This document shows, piece after piece, positions 18,620 to 29,538 of a stretch of DNA of 53,820 bases. Each line of letters starts with the position of its first letter. Position 1 is the stretch's first letter. Source of the stretch: Glaesserella australis (GTDB lineage: Bacteria; Pseudomonadota; Gammaproteobacteria; Enterobacterales; Pasteurellaceae); the NCBI RefSeq assembly GCF_003260095.1, contig NZ_PTPX01000012.1, forward strand, positions 1 to 53,820. The letters run 5' to 3'. The notes under the pieces are model-generated. The model saw nothing but the letters and a program-made list of their open reading frames with translations. It did not search any database and was not told where the DNA came from. The position numbers and the translations under genes were made by a program.

Positions 18620-18656
18620 AAAAAGACCGCTTGTTGATATTAGCAAGCGGTTCTTT
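18620..18656 (-). terminator. USS-containing terminator after nadR operon
   Basis: Inverted USS cores (ACCGCTTG 18626-18633 and CAAGCGGT 18644-18651) form a stem. On the minus strand it is followed by TCTTTTTTT, downstream of the metallophosphoesterase stop. Paired uptake signals used as terminators are common in Pasteurellaceae. Confidence 0.8.
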
Positions 18657-18667
18657 CGGATGTTAGG

Positions 18668-20676
<2,009 letters not shown>

Positions 20677-20759
20677 TCATTTAAAAATGTATAGTCAAGC
20701 GGTGAGATTTACACAAAAATTTGCAAAATTATGTATAAAGACTTTCTACTTTTACTAGG

Positions 20760-21064
<305 letters not shown>

Positions 21065-21073
<9 letters not shown>

Positions 21074-21964
21074 CCTTTTGGCTCTTGGATGGGCTGAATC
21101 ATAAATTTTTGCCAAATGTTGAAAATCAAGGTGTGTATAAATTTGTGTGGTCGATAAACTACTGTGTCCAAGTAACTCTTGTACCGCCCTTAAATCTTGG
21201 CTTGCTTCTAACATATGGGTCGCAAAAGAGTGGCGTAGTTTATGGGGGTGCAAATGCGTATCTAACGCTTGTTTCTGTCCCCATTTTTTCATCACCAACT
21301 GAATCGAGCGGTGAGAGAGCCTCCCGCCACGTTGATTCAAAAATACCGCATTATCTTTAGGCTGAAATTGCCCTCGCACCGCAAGCCATTTCTGTATTGC
21401 ATCAAGTGCTTTAGAGCCAATCGGTACAATCCGCTCTTTATTCCCTTTACCCAATAAACGAACTTCGCCACTGGCAAGATCCATATCACCCAAATCTAAC
21501 TGCTGTAATTCCGATAAACGCAATCCAGAGCTGTACATGAGCTCCATCATTGCCACATCTCGTCGATCAAGCGGTTCGTTACTCTCAATATTTAGCAACT
21601 GCCCAATCTGCTCAGCGTCAATATTTTTAGGAAGATGTTTGTTCGCTTTAGGGGATTTGATCCCCAACGTTGGGTTGACCTTTAACTCCCCTTGTTTCAC
21701 CAAAAATGCTAAAAATTGGCGTAACGCCACTAAGCGTAAGCCAATACTTTTCGCTCTCAATCCTTGTTTATGGCTTTGCGATAAAATCCATCGGATCGTT
21801 GATGCATCAACATCTTGCCAATGGGCTACGTCTGCTTTTTGTAACATTTCACAGACCGCTTGTAGCTGCCGTTGATAGTTACTTAACGTATGCGGGCTGG
21901 CTTGTTTTTCAATCCGCAAAAAATCCCAATAAGGCTGTGTTTGCTGATAAAGGGGTGTTGCCAT
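21065..21964 (-). CDS. xerC: Tyrosine recombinase XerC
   Basis: A 299-residue site-specific recombinase that resolves chromosome dimers at dif together with XerD and FtsK. The N-terminal SAM-like domain is followed by the catalytic residues R (SSGLRLSEL), K (LGKGNKER), H-x-x-R ([10 protein letters not shown]), H (LLGHSSLS) and Y (TTQIYTH). The sequence follows E. coli XerC throughout, including NYQRQL, HLPKNID and AHPRAKR. It starts 6 bp after the stop of a small upstream gene and is probably co-transcribed with it. No strong Shine-Dalgarno is seen, so translation may depend on coupling. Confidence 0.95.
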
Positions 21965-21970
21965 AGAAGA

Positions 21971-22261
21971 TTATGCTAAACCTAATTTACCGATTTTCAC
22001 TCCGATATTGCCCAACGCAACAGGACCGAGATACTCCGCAAGGAATTTAAATAGCTCATCGGCATTGTGGAAAATACAATGGGTTTGGACTTCATTTTCG
22101 ACTTTGCGAGTAAATTCATAGCTCACTTTTTCGCTATCAATATGGGCTTCAAGTTTCAAATAAACCGTTTCAAAATAATGACTTAACGCTCCTTCTAAAC
22201 CAGGATCGCTGATACGCACGTCCCATTGATTGCTGAATAAAACTTCGCTTTTTACTGACAT
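21971..22261 (-). CDS. Conserved small protein upstream of xerC
   Basis: A 96-residue soluble protein (QWDVRISDPGLEGALSHYFETVYLKLEAH...) without signal peptide or membrane segments. It resembles a small Pasteurellaceae-restricted family (DUF5377-like from memory, not certain). It lies between glyS and xerC on the same strand, separated from glyS by a palindromic terminator, and likely shares a transcript with xerC. The function is unknown. A recombination-related role is not supported beyond adjacency. Confidence 0.7.
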   Translation of the reverse strand: MSVKSEVLFSNQWDVRISDPGLEGALSHYFETVYLKLEAHIDSEKVSYEFTRKVENEVQTHCIFHNADELFKFLAEYLGPVALGNIGVKIGKLGLA

Positions 22262-22290
22262 TTTTACCTCTGTGTTTGCATCTTTTTATT

Positions 22291-22318
22291 GAAAAAAGAC
22301 CGCTTGTACAAGCGGTCT
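22291..22318 (-). terminator. Palindromic double-USS terminator of glyS
   Basis: Positions 22297-22318 form a perfect 22-bp palindrome made of two head-to-head Apl-type USS cores (AGACCGCTTGT and its complement). Six T residues follow on the minus strand. It lies 12 bp after the glyS stop. Confidence 0.88.
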
Positions 22319-22330
22319 GAACGGCTGAAA

Positions 22331-24397
22331 TTATTGCAACAACGAAATATCCGCCACTTGTAAGAACAAGTTTTGTAGCGTATTTAAGATCGCTAAGCGG
22401 TTTTGACGCAGTTTTTGATCGTCTGCATTTACCATTACGTTGTCGAAGAAGTTATCGACTGGCTGGCGTAAACTTGCCAACTTGTCTAACACTGCGGTGT
22501 AATCACCCTGTGCGATTAACGGTTGAACTTCTTTTTCAAGGGTAAGCACCGCTTCTGCCAACGCTTTTTCCGCCGGCTCTATGCAAGCGGTGAGATCGAT
22601 TGCACCGATTGCAATATCCGCTTTCGCCAAAATGTTGCTCACACGTTTGTTCGCTGCTGCTAAGGCTTCGGCACTGTCTAAAGTGCGGAAGTGCGACACG
22701 GCACGCACACGGGCATCAAAATCCGCTGGGCGAGTTGGACGGCGAGCGAGCACCGCTTGGATTACGTCCACTGCAATGCCTTCGTCTTGATACCACGCAC
22801 GGAAACGTCCGAGCATAAAGTCCACGACTTCTTCCACCACGTTGCTGTTGGTTAGTTTGTCGCCGAAAAGAGCGGTCGATTTTTTCACGATTTCTGCAAG
22901 ATCAAGCGGTAAGTTTTTCTCCACAATAATACGCAACGCACCTAATGCTGCACGGCGTAGAGCGAATGGGTCGGCACTGCCTTTTGGTGCTTGACCGATA
23001 CCGAAAATCCCCGTAAGCGTGTCGAATTTGTCCGCTAACGCAACGGCACTTGCCACCAGCGATTTCGGCAATTCATCGCCAGCAAAACGTGGCATATATT
23101 GTTCGTTCAACGCCACCGCCACTTCTTCATCTTCGCCGTCGTGACGAGCGTAGTGCATACCCATTACGCCTTGTGTGTCGGTAAACTCAAACACCATATT
23201 GGTCATTAAGTCGCATTTTGAGAGTAAGCCAGCACGTTTCGCTTTGGTTTCGTCTGCTCCAATTTGTTTCGCAATTTCGCCAGCAAGCTGTTCAATGCGA
23301 GCGGTTTTGTCACGCAATGTGCCGAGCTGTTGTTGGAACAATACGGTTTCAAGGCGTGGTAATTGGTCTTCCAAACGCTGTTTTAAGTCGGTTTTGAAGA
23401 AGAATTCCGCATCCGTTAAACGTGGGCGAACCACTTTTTCGTTCCCTTCGATGATTTTGCTTGGATCTTCAGGGTTGATGTTCGAAACAAAAATAAAGTG
23501 CGGTAGCAATTTGCCGTCTTTATCATAAATCGGGAAGTATTTTTGGTCGCCTTTCATTGTGTAAACTAAGGCTTCCGCAGGCACGGCAAGGAAACGCTCT
23601 TCAAATTTCGCTGCCAACACGTTCGGATATTCCACAAGGGACGTGACTTCGTCTAACAAGTCTTCTTCAATGTCCGCAACGCCGCCTAAAGCGGTCGCTT
23701 TTTCTTGCGATTTTGCCAAAATTAACGCTTTACGTTCGTTGAAATCGGCGATCACTGAGCCTTTTTCTTTCAACAACGCAGGGTATTGATCCGCGTGAGA
23801 AATTTGGAATTCACGTTCGCCAAGGAAACGGTGTCCACGAATGGTTGTGCCGCTTTTCACGCCTAAAATTTCGCCGTCAATCAGCTCATCGCCCAACAAT
23901 AAGGTCACGGTGTGAACAGGACGCACGAACTGCTCCGCCTTATCGCCCCAACGCATTGTTTTCGGGATAGGCAATTTCGCCAAGGCGTTGCTAATCATAC
24001 CGACTAACAAGTTTTTGGTCGGCTGACCTTCAATCACCGCACGGTGAACCAGCCATTCGCCTTTGTCGGTGGCAATACGCTCCGCCTGTTCAACGGAAAT
24101 GCCGCAGCCTTTCGCCCAGCCTTCCGCCGCTTTGGTCGGCTTGCCCTCCGCATCAAACGCCGCCGACACTGCCGGTCCACGTTTTTCCACTTCTTTGCTC
24201 GGCTGACTTGTCGCCAAACCTAACGCTTTCACGGCTAAACGACGTGGTGCCGCAAACCATTCTACTTTATCGAACGCCAAACCCGCTTGGTTCAACTCCG
24301 CTTCTACATTCTCCGCAAACGCGGTCGCTAATTTTTTGAGTGCCTTCGGCGGCAACTCTTCAGTGCCGATCTCGGCTAGGAAGTTTTGTGTTGTCAT
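22331..24397 (-). CDS. glyS: Glycyl-tRNA synthetase beta subunit
   Basis: The 688-residue beta subunit of the bacterial alpha2beta2 glycyl-tRNA synthetase (E. coli 689). It begins [22 protein letters not shown] and contains the family signatures ([35 protein letters not shown], an HD-like region around [15 protein letters not shown]) and the C-terminal anticodon-binding DALR-like domain. It acts with GlyQ, which is encoded 2.6 kb upstream on the same strand. Four unrelated genes separate the two subunit genes. It ends in a strong terminator. Confidence 0.96.
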   Translation of the reverse strand: MTTQNFLAEIGTEELPPKALKKLATAFAENVEAELNQAGLAFDKVEWFAAPRRLAVKALGLATSQPSKEVEKRGPAVSAAFDAEGKPTKAAEGWAKGCGISVEQAERIATDKGEWLVHRAVIEGQPTKNLLVGMISNALAKLPIPKTMRWGDKAEQFVRPVHTVTLLLGDELIDGEILGVKSGTTIRGHRFLGEREFQISHADQYPALLKEKGSVIADFNERKALILAKSQEKATALGGVADIEEDLLDEVTSLVEYPNVLAAKFEERFLAVPAEALVYTMKGDQKYFPIYDKDGKLLPHFIFVSNINPEDPSKIIEGNEKVVRPRLTDAEFFFKTDLKQRLEDQLPRLETVLFQQQLGTLRDKTARIEQLAGEIAKQIGADETKAKRAGLLSKCDLMTNMVFEFTDTQGVMGMHYARHDGEDEEVAVALNEQYMPRFAGDELPKSLVASAVALADKFDTLTGIFGIGQAPKGSADPFALRRAALGALRIIVEKNLPLDLAEIVKKSTALFGDKLTNSNVVEEVVDFMLGRFRAWYQDEGIAVDVIQAVLARRPTRPADFDARVRAVSHFRTLDSAEALAAANKRVSNILAKADIAIGAIDLTACIEPAEKALAEAVLTLEKEVQPLIAQGDYTAVLDKLASLRQPVDNFFDNVMVNADDQKLRQNRLAILNTLQNLFLQVADISLLQ

Positions 24398-24419
24398 TGT
24401 TTTATCTCATTGTAATAAA

Positions 24420-24911
24420 TTATTGATATTGATGCATATCTCTTGTTCTATACTCAATGATTTGATTTGGTTGATCTAACCAATGTACATTTTGAATTAG
24501 GCTTGAACAATCAATACCGCCATATTGTTCTACTTGTGCTGAAATTTGTGCAAATTCATCTTTATTAGAGAAATTTTTAATCTCAGTTAGTTTTTCATCA
24601 GTAAAGGCAGCAAGAAGAAATCTATCATATGGATTATTAGTTCCTATGGTGCCAGTTGAGCACCATTGCAATGCAGATCTTCTTCCTTGGAATTCTCTTG
24701 TGACAGGCTCCCCCATAATTTGAATAACTTCTGTCTCAGTCATTCCTTGTTTTAGGTATTTTGCATTTTCAAGTGGTTGCCTAGTCCAATTTTCTTCTTG
24801 TTTAGGTTGTTCAATAATAGCTCCACTATAAGTATTATGGCTTGACTCACAGCTAGTTAAAATAAATCCTATTACGCCTAAGCTAATTAATTTTAATAAT
24901 ACTTTATTCAT
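24420..24911 (-). CDS. SmpA/BamE-like lipoprotein
   Basis: A 163-residue lipoprotein: the signal peptide ends in the lipobox LTSC (cysteine at 21), so it should be acylated. Residues 51-72 (YLKQGMTETEVIQIMGEPV) match the first repeat of SmpA/OmlA (BamE-like) folds. The C-terminal half is unfamiliar. It is not BamE itself, which is shorter. With ESSH after the cysteine (E at +2, not D) it should go to the outer membrane. It sits between the DUF1016 nuclease and glyS. GGAG precedes the start. Confidence 0.75.
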   Translation of the reverse strand: MNKVLLKLISLGVIGFILTSCESSHNTYSGAIIEQPKQEENWTRQPLENAKYLKQGMTETEVIQIMGEPVTREFQGRRSALQWCSTGTIGTNNPYDRFLLAAFTDEKLTEIKNFSNKDEFAQISAQVEQYGGIDCSSLIQNVHWLDQPNQIIEYRTRDMHQYQ

Positions 24912-24966
24912 AGTTGTTCTCCAAATGTCAAAAGAAAATATATAGCTTAGAAAGCTATTGGTTGAA

Positions 24967-26031
24967 TTAATCTCTCACTCCGTTTTCACTTCTGCCAAAT
25001 CTCTGCTTCGCCCTTTCCACCGCCAAATGTAAACGTTGTTCCAACACTTCTTTACTTGGTAGCACGGTTTTATATTCGGCGATATGAATATCGGACTGTT
25101 TTAAATCCAGCAATTCCACCTGTTCTTGCTTTTTCGATGTGCAAAGAATAATACCAAGCGGTGGGTTTTCGTCTTCTTCTTGCTCATATTTTGCCAGCCA
25201 CGCTAAATAAAGTTCCATTTGGCTTTTGTGCGAATGTTTAAAGGCTTCGGTTTTTAATTCTATCGCAATCAAACGTTTGAGTTTACGGTTGTAAAACAGC
25301 AAGTCGATATAAAAATCATCGTTATCGATCTGAATGCGTTTTTGGCGAGCAATAAAGGTAAATCCTGCCCCTAACTCCAGTAAAAACTGCTCGATCTCAC
25401 GCAAAATCGCATCTTCGAGATCTTTCTCCATATAGCGATCATTCAGATCAAGAAAATCCAACACATAAGGATCTTTTAAAATTAACGATTGATTATATTC
25501 GCCTTTTTCTCTCAACAAGGCGAGTTCTTGCACAATGGTTTCATCAGGCTTTTTCGAAATCGCCGTGCGTTCAAATAGTAGCGAGCCGATACGTTCGTCA
25601 AGGGTTCTCACCGACCATCTTTCTTGGGCTGCCATTGTTGCATAGAAATCACGTTTAATCGGGTCATCAATAACAAGAATTTGTTTAAAATGCGACCAAC
25701 TCAATTGTGCACACAGTGTGTGCACAATTTGAATATCCGGAAACGTTGTCGCAAATTGCATCATATAATTTAGATTTCGCTTACTCCAGCCTTTCCCAAA
25801 CTGCTCCGTTAAGGTCGTCGCTAAAGTGTGGACAATTTCTTCCCCATATTTCGCCCGTTCCCCTTGCAAAATATAGTCGTTAATTCGCTTGCCGATATGC
25901 CAGTAGAGCAAGGTCAATTCAGCATTAACCGCCACCGCCATTCGTTGTTTAGATGAATGGATTAACTGACTGATTTCACTGATAAATGCCATTGAATGTT
26001 CAGTTTTTGTGATGGCTTGCTGCTTTGACAT
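24967..26031 (-). CDS. DUF1016 / YhcG-type PD-(D/E)XK nuclease-like protein
   Basis: A 354-residue YhcG-family protein. The N-terminal DUF1016_N helical domain (LLYWHIGKRINDYILQ..., GWSKRNLNYMMQFATTFP, QLSWSHFKQIL) precedes a C-terminal PD-(D/E)XK domain. In that domain FYIDLLFYNRKLKRLIAIELKTEAF supplies the D...ELK catalytic signature. The family is found in defence and mobile gene neighbourhoods and is thought to be restriction-endonuclease-like. The activity of most members is not established. I use the ATG at 26031 (AGGA 8 bp upstream); the longer reading begins at a TTG. It sits inside the glyQ-glyS cluster, so it would be co-expressed with an essential enzyme. Confidence 0.85.
   Translation of the reverse strand: MSKQQAITKTEHSMAFISEISQLIHSSKQRMAVAVNAELTLLYWHIGKRINDYILQGERAKYGEEIVHTLATTLTEQFGKGWSKRNLNYMMQFATTFPDIQIVHTLCAQLSWSHFKQILVIDDPIKRDFYATMAAQERWSVRTLDERIGSLLFERTAISKKPDETIVQELALLREKGEYNQSLILKDPYVLDFLDLNDRYMEKDLEDAILREIEQFLLELGAGFTFIARQKRIQIDNDDFYIDLLFYNRKLKRLIAIELKTEAFKHSHKSQMELYLAWLAKYEQEEDENPPLGIILCTSKKQEQVELLDLKQSDIHIAEYKTVLPSKEVLEQRLHLAVERAKQRFGRSENGVRD
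25703..25729. repeat. 12-bp inverted repeat inside the DUF1016 gene
   Basis: AATTGTGCACAC and its exact complement are separated by three bases, within the codons for IVHTLCAQ. In a family where this helix is conserved, the symmetry may be coincidental to the codons, or may be an operator or target-like site. Confidence 0.7.
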
Positions 26032-26074
26032 ATCGTTTCCTTTTGCAAAATCGGACAAAAATTTGACCGCTCTT

Positions 26075-26338
26075 TTAGCCGAAAATCCCTTTTAATTCAG
26101 CCAAATCTAATACAACCCGATCATCTTCCAACAGCAACGCAGGAATACCGATATAGCCATTTACTTTGGCATTATCAAAAGCCTTATGGCGATCACGCAA
26201 TCTTAAAAACGGCTTAAAGTTCGCACCGCTTGCGGTAATATCCACGGCTTCATAATCCACGCCTAAACGTTGGAGTTCGGCGACAAAAGGCGCTGTATCA
26301 GGACACCAATGGGCGAAATATAAAATCGGTTTGGTCAT
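26075..26338 (-). CDS. Glutaredoxin-like protein (CPDT motif)
   Basis: An 87-residue thioredoxin-fold protein. The N-terminal strand ILYFAHWCPDTAPFVAEL places a single cysteine (C12) in a CPDT motif instead of CPYC. IGIPALLLEDDRVV supplies the cis-proline and LAELKGIFG the C-terminal helix. It lacks the resolving cysteine, so monothiol or non-redox function is possible. It starts 9 bp after the stop of the GST-like gene, which strongly suggests a shared transcript and perhaps a glutathione-linked role. Confidence 0.82.
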   Translation of the reverse strand: MTKPILYFAHWCPDTAPFVAELQRLGVDYEAVDITASGANFKPFLRLRDRHKAFDNAKVNGYIGIPALLLEDDRVVLDLAELKGIFG

Positions 26339-26347
26339 TATCTTTTC

Positions 26348-26965
26348 CTATAAACTTGGTTGCGTTGCTTTCAGCGCTGGATATTTCTCATTCATCATCG
26401 CTGTCCAAGCGGTTAGATTAGGGAAATTTTTTGCTAAATCATAGCCTGTGTTATCAGGGCGGAACTGCCACCAATCAATCAGACAAACCGCCGTTAATGT
26501 GCCGATATTGAGCTCATCACCAAACTCGGCTAACTTCTCTTCCAGCTGTTTAAAACTGCGGATATTGCGGTTCATTAGCTGCTCGTGGCGCACTTTCCAC
26601 CACTCATTCTCAGGTCGAAAGCGGCGTTCGGTCACAATCGTTGGCGTGGTATTTTCTAAAATGCCTTCTACTAAAGAATGCAAACTCAATACTTTCCACT
26701 GCTTTTCATTGGTTGGAAATAAAGTCGGCTGTGTGCCAATGCCGTCCAAATATTGGCTAATCAAAAAACTGCCAAACAGCCATTCTCCGTCTTCCATTTG
26801 TAACGCGGGGATTCGCCCTAACGGGTTGTCTTGATTGTGCGGGGAATCGGGATCAAATGAATTAGTGATCCGCAACATCTCAACTCGATCTTCAAGTTGA
26901 TGATATTTCAATGTTGCCACCGTTTTACGTGCAAACGAGCTTGTTGTCGAATACCAAAGTTTCAT
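26348..26965 (-). CDS. Glutathione S-transferase family protein
   Basis: A 205-residue GST-fold protein: an N-terminal thioredoxin-like domain (MKLWYSTTSSFARKTVATL, with NPLGRIPALQMEDGEWLFGSFLISQYLD as the glutathione-binding cis-Pro and Ser region) and a C-terminal helical domain (GTLTAVCLIDWWQFR). It resembles YibF-like bacterial GSTs. The substrate is unknown. It follows glyQ by 22 bp and precedes the glutaredoxin-like gene. The pair between glyQ and glyS is reminiscent of the arrangement in Haemophilus, as far as I recall. Confidence 0.85.
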   Translation of the reverse strand: MKLWYSTTSSFARKTVATLKYHQLEDRVEMLRITNSFDPDSPHNQDNPLGRIPALQMEDGEWLFGSFLISQYLDGIGTQPTLFPTNEKQWKVLSLHSLVEGILENTTPTIVTERRFRPENEWWKVRHEQLMNRNIRSFKQLEEKLAEFGDELNIGTLTAVCLIDWWQFRPDNTGYDLAKNFPNLTAWTAMMNEKYPALKATQPSL

Positions 26966-26987
26966 TGACTTTCCCCTTTTTGATTAC

Positions 26988-27896
26988 TTACTTTTTACAC
27001 CCCGGAAACCCTAACGCTTCACGGCTTGCATAATATGCTTCCGCAACGCCTTTAGTTAAGGTACGAATGCGTAAAATATAGCGTTGGCGTTCGGTGACCG
27101 AAATCGCTTTGCGTGCGTCAAGTAAGTTGAAGCTGTGAGCCGCCTTTAAGATGCGTTCGTAAGCTGGAAGTGGCAACGGTTTTTCAAGGTTTAACAGTTC
27201 TTGAGCTTCTTTTTCGTATTGGTCGAAGCAATAGAATAAGAAGTCGGTATTCGCATATTCAAAGTTGTAGGTGGATTGTTCTACTTCGTTTTGGTGGAAC
27301 ACATCGCCGTAAGTGGTTTTACCGAGTGGGCCGTCCGACCAAACGAGCTCGTACACGCTGTCCACGCCTTGAATGTACATCGCCAAACGCTCTAAACCGT
27401 AGGTGATTTCGCCAGTGACTGGTTTACATTCTAAGCCGCCGACTTGTTGGAAATAGGTAAATTGGGTCACTTCCATACCGTTGAGCCACACTTCCCAACC
27501 TAAGCCCCACGCCCCTAGCGTTGGGTTTTCCCAGTTATCTTCCACAAAACGAATGTCGTTTTGAGTTGGGTCGAAACCTAACATTTTAAGGCTATCAAGA
27601 TAGAGTTCTTGAATGTTATCTGGTGATGGTTTGATCACCACTTGGAATTGGTAATAGTGCTGTAAGCGATTTGGGTTTTCGCCATAGCGACCGTCTGTCG
27701 GGCGGCGTGATGGCTGAACATAGGCAAACGCCATTGGCTCAGGGCCAAGTGCACGCAAGCAAGTCATCGGGTGAGATGTACCCGCACCCACTTCCATATC
27801 AAACGGCTGAACCACCGTTGCCCCTTGACTTGCCCAGTAATCTTGCAGGGCTAAAATCATACCTTGAAAGGTTTTTACGTTAAATTTCGCTGTCAT
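26988..27896 (-). CDS. glyQ: Glycyl-tRNA synthetase alpha subunit
   Basis: The 302-residue class II synthetase alpha subunit (E. coli 303), carrying the glycine activation site: [39 protein letters not shown] (motif 2 region) and [24 protein letters not shown] place the start at the ATG at 27896, where [11 protein letters not shown] matches the family and AGGA lies upstream; the reading from 27923 adds nine unrelated residues. It is the first gene of the cluster glyQ-GST-Grx-DUF1016-lipoprotein-glyS. Confidence 0.96.
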   Translation of the reverse strand: MTAKFNVKTFQGMILALQDYWASQGATVVQPFDMEVGAGTSHPMTCLRALGPEPMAFAYVQPSRRPTDGRYGENPNRLQHYYQFQVVIKPSPDNIQELYLDSLKMLGFDPTQNDIRFVEDNWENPTLGAWGLGWEVWLNGMEVTQFTYFQQVGGLECKPVTGEITYGLERLAMYIQGVDSVYELVWSDGPLGKTTYGDVFHQNEVEQSTYNFEYANTDFLFYCFDQYEKEAQELLNLEKPLPLPAYERILKAAHSFNLLDARKAISVTERQRYILRIRTLTKGVAEAYYASREALGFPGCKK

Positions 27897-27944
27897 TATG
27901 CTTTTTCCTAAAAATTCATTCAAAAATGTGCGGTATTATAGCTG

Positions 27945-27953
27945 ACAAGCGGT
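27945..27953 (+). repeat. Uptake signal sequence (Apl-type USS)
   Basis: An exact ACAAGCGGT between glyQ and bioY, followed by TCAAA as in extended USS. Confidence 0.85.
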
Positions 27954-27992
27954 CAAATGGTGGGAATTTTTTGCAAAAATTTGTGAAGAAAA

Positions 27993-28025
27993 AAGACCTT
28001 GTGACAATCACAAGGTCTTAATAAA
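27993..28025 (-). terminator. Intrinsic terminator of bioY
   Basis: A perfect 12-bp stem (27993-28004 with 28008-28019) with a 3-nt loop. On the minus strand six T residues follow. It starts 6 bp after the bioY stop. Confidence 0.88.
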
Positions 28026-28592
28026 TTACAGTTTTGAGAAGAATTTATAAGATGGGATAACAAGTACACTTGCAAGGACTGCTTTAATGACACCACCGAT
28101 AATAAATGGATATAAACCGAACTCAAGCACTTTGTCGCTTGGCACAAAGAGTGATAATTGAGCTAAGCCAAATGCAAAGGTAACGACCGTTGCAGCTAAT
28201 GCGGCGGCAACACTTTTCCAGAAAGAGTTAAGCACACCTTTGTCGCTAAAATAGCCTAATAGATACGCTGTTGGTACAAAGCCGATCAAATAACCGCCTG
28301 ATGGACCAAGTAGAGATTGAAAACCTGATCCGCCATTGGCAAACACAGGTAAGCCAATCACACCTTCAAATAAATAAAGCAGTACCGCAGAAACGGCAGC
28401 TTTACGCCCTAAAGCGAAGCCGACAACGGTTAATGCTAACGTTTGTCCAGTAATCGGCACGGGATACATCGGAACAGAAATTTGAGCAAAGATAGCGATT
28501 AAATTTGCTCCAATAATAGATTTAGCAATAAAAGCAAGTGCTTGATTTGCTTCTAGCCATTTTTTTGCTTGGGAAAGTTGTGCACTAAACAT
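28026..28592 (-). CDS. bioY: Biotin transporter S component BioY
   Basis: A 188-residue integral membrane protein with about six hydrophobic segments and the BioY signatures VPMYPVPITGQTLAL, GVIGLPVFANGGSGFQSLLGPSGGYLIGF and FGLYPFIIGGVIKAVLA. BioY binds and imports biotin, alone or with ECF energising subunits (bioM/bioN), which are not in the window. It is divergent from a BPL_N protein gene with overlapping promoters, which supports a shared biotin regulon. GGAGAC lies upstream of the ATG. Confidence 0.93.
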   Translation of the reverse strand: MFSAQLSQAKKWLEANQALAFIAKSIIGANLIAIFAQISVPMYPVPITGQTLALTVVGFALGRKAAVSAVLLYLFEGVIGLPVFANGGSGFQSLLGPSGGYLIGFVPTAYLLGYFSDKGVLNSFWKSVAAALAATVVTFAFGLAQLSLFVPSDKVLEFGLYPFIIGGVIKAVLASVLVIPSYKFFSKL

Positions 28593-28602
28593 GCTGTCTC
28601 CT

Positions 28603-28651
28603 TTGATTAAAAAAGAAGATAAATTATACTAAAGTTCTGTTTGAAATGAAG
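28603..28651. promoter_or_regulatory. Overlapping divergent promoters of bioY and BPL_N gene
   Basis: On the plus strand TTGATT (28603-28608), a 16-bp spacer and TATACT (28625-28630) face the BPL_N gene. On the minus strand TATAAT (28623-28628) faces bioY with only a weak -35 (CTTCAT, 28646-28651). The two -10 boxes share bases, so transcription of one gene should interfere with the other. I find no clear BirA operator (paired TTGTAAAC-type half-sites) in the 78-bp gap. Confidence 0.55.
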
Positions 28652-28670
28652 TATTTTACGTTGAAAAAGA

Positions 28671-29462
28671 ATGGTAAGACCAGTTTATATTTATGCTGAC
28701 GAAGGAACCAGTGAAGTCGGTGTACACTCGCTACAAGTCGCTGTAGAAGAACAACTTCATCTCCCTACCAAAGTGATTAAAGCACCAGATATTATTGCGG
28801 GCAAATTAGCTCATTGCCAAATGCTGATTATACCCGGCGGGGCAGATCGGCCTTATTGTGCAAAGTTAAATGGGCTAGGCAATCAGCAAATTCAACAATT
28901 TGTGCAAGATGGCGGCTTCTATCTCGGTATTTGTGCCGGTGCTTACTATGCCACCAAACAAATTGAGTTCACTGGGAAGGATTATTCGGTGTTTGAGCAA
29001 CGTGAGTTGGCATTTTTTGATGGGATAGCGGTAGGATCACTGCCAGATTTAACAAACCAACAATATTATGGTGAAACAGCTGACTCAAAAGCCTTTACCA
29101 CATTAACCTTTGACGATGACAATCAATCCGCATTTTATTATCACGGCGGCCCCACCTTTTTATCTGAATCTACCTCGATAGATAACGTTTTTGCTTGGTA
29201 TTCAGGAGATCGTCCTGCTATCGTTTATGGGAATTATGGAAAAGGGAAATTTCTCCTTTCGGGTGTTCATTTTGAATTACAAGCCCCTATTTATCAGCAA
29301 TATGTCGTTAAACATACCCCAAATGCGTCAGAATATAAGCAAGAACAAGCCATTTGTGAGCAACTCGCACAGATGAACAGTAAGTCTATTTGGGACAAAA
29401 TCCAGCGATTGCTGAATGAAATAGCGATAAAATGTGACATACCTAACAAAACGCAAGCATAA
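28671..29462 (+). CDS. BPL_N-domain protein (glutamine-amidotransferase-like, biotin-linked)
   Basis: A 263-residue protein matching the N-terminal domain of eukaryotic biotin-protein ligases (BPL_N), a class I glutamine-amidotransferase-like fold. Key parts are IYADEGTSEVGVHSL, the oxyanion-like LIIPGGADRPY, the nucleophile elbow GGFYLGICAGAYYA (cysteine in GICAG) and AFYYHGGPTF. The biotin-ligase catalytic domain itself is absent. Stand-alone bacterial members have no proven reaction. Its divergence from bioY strongly suggests a role in biotin handling. There is no signal peptide. The ATG follows GAAAAAGA rather than a strong Shine-Dalgarno. Confidence 0.8.
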   Translation: MVRPVYIYADEGTSEVGVHSLQVAVEEQLHLPTKVIKAPDIIAGKLAHCQMLIIPGGADRPYCAKLNGLGNQQIQQFVQDGGFYLGICAGAYYATKQIEFTGKDYSVFEQRELAFFDGIAVGSLPDLTNQQYYGETADSKAFTTLTFDDDNQSAFYYHGGPTFLSESTSIDNVFAWYSGDRPAIVYGNYGKGKFLLSGVHFELQAPIYQQYVVKHTPNASEYKQEQAICEQLAQMNSKSIWDKIQRLLNEIAIKCDIPNKTQA

Positions 29463-29538
29463 CGTTACCGAGTTATTTGGCAATCTACGGCTAAGTTGCT
29501 AGAATGATACTTTAAATTACGTGCTTAAGGAGCTGACT

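Noticed and set aside
26075-26965. Prophage or genomic island in the glyQ-glyS interval
   Set aside because: No integrase, phage genes, direct repeats or tRNA were found; the GST and glutaredoxin-like genes look native.
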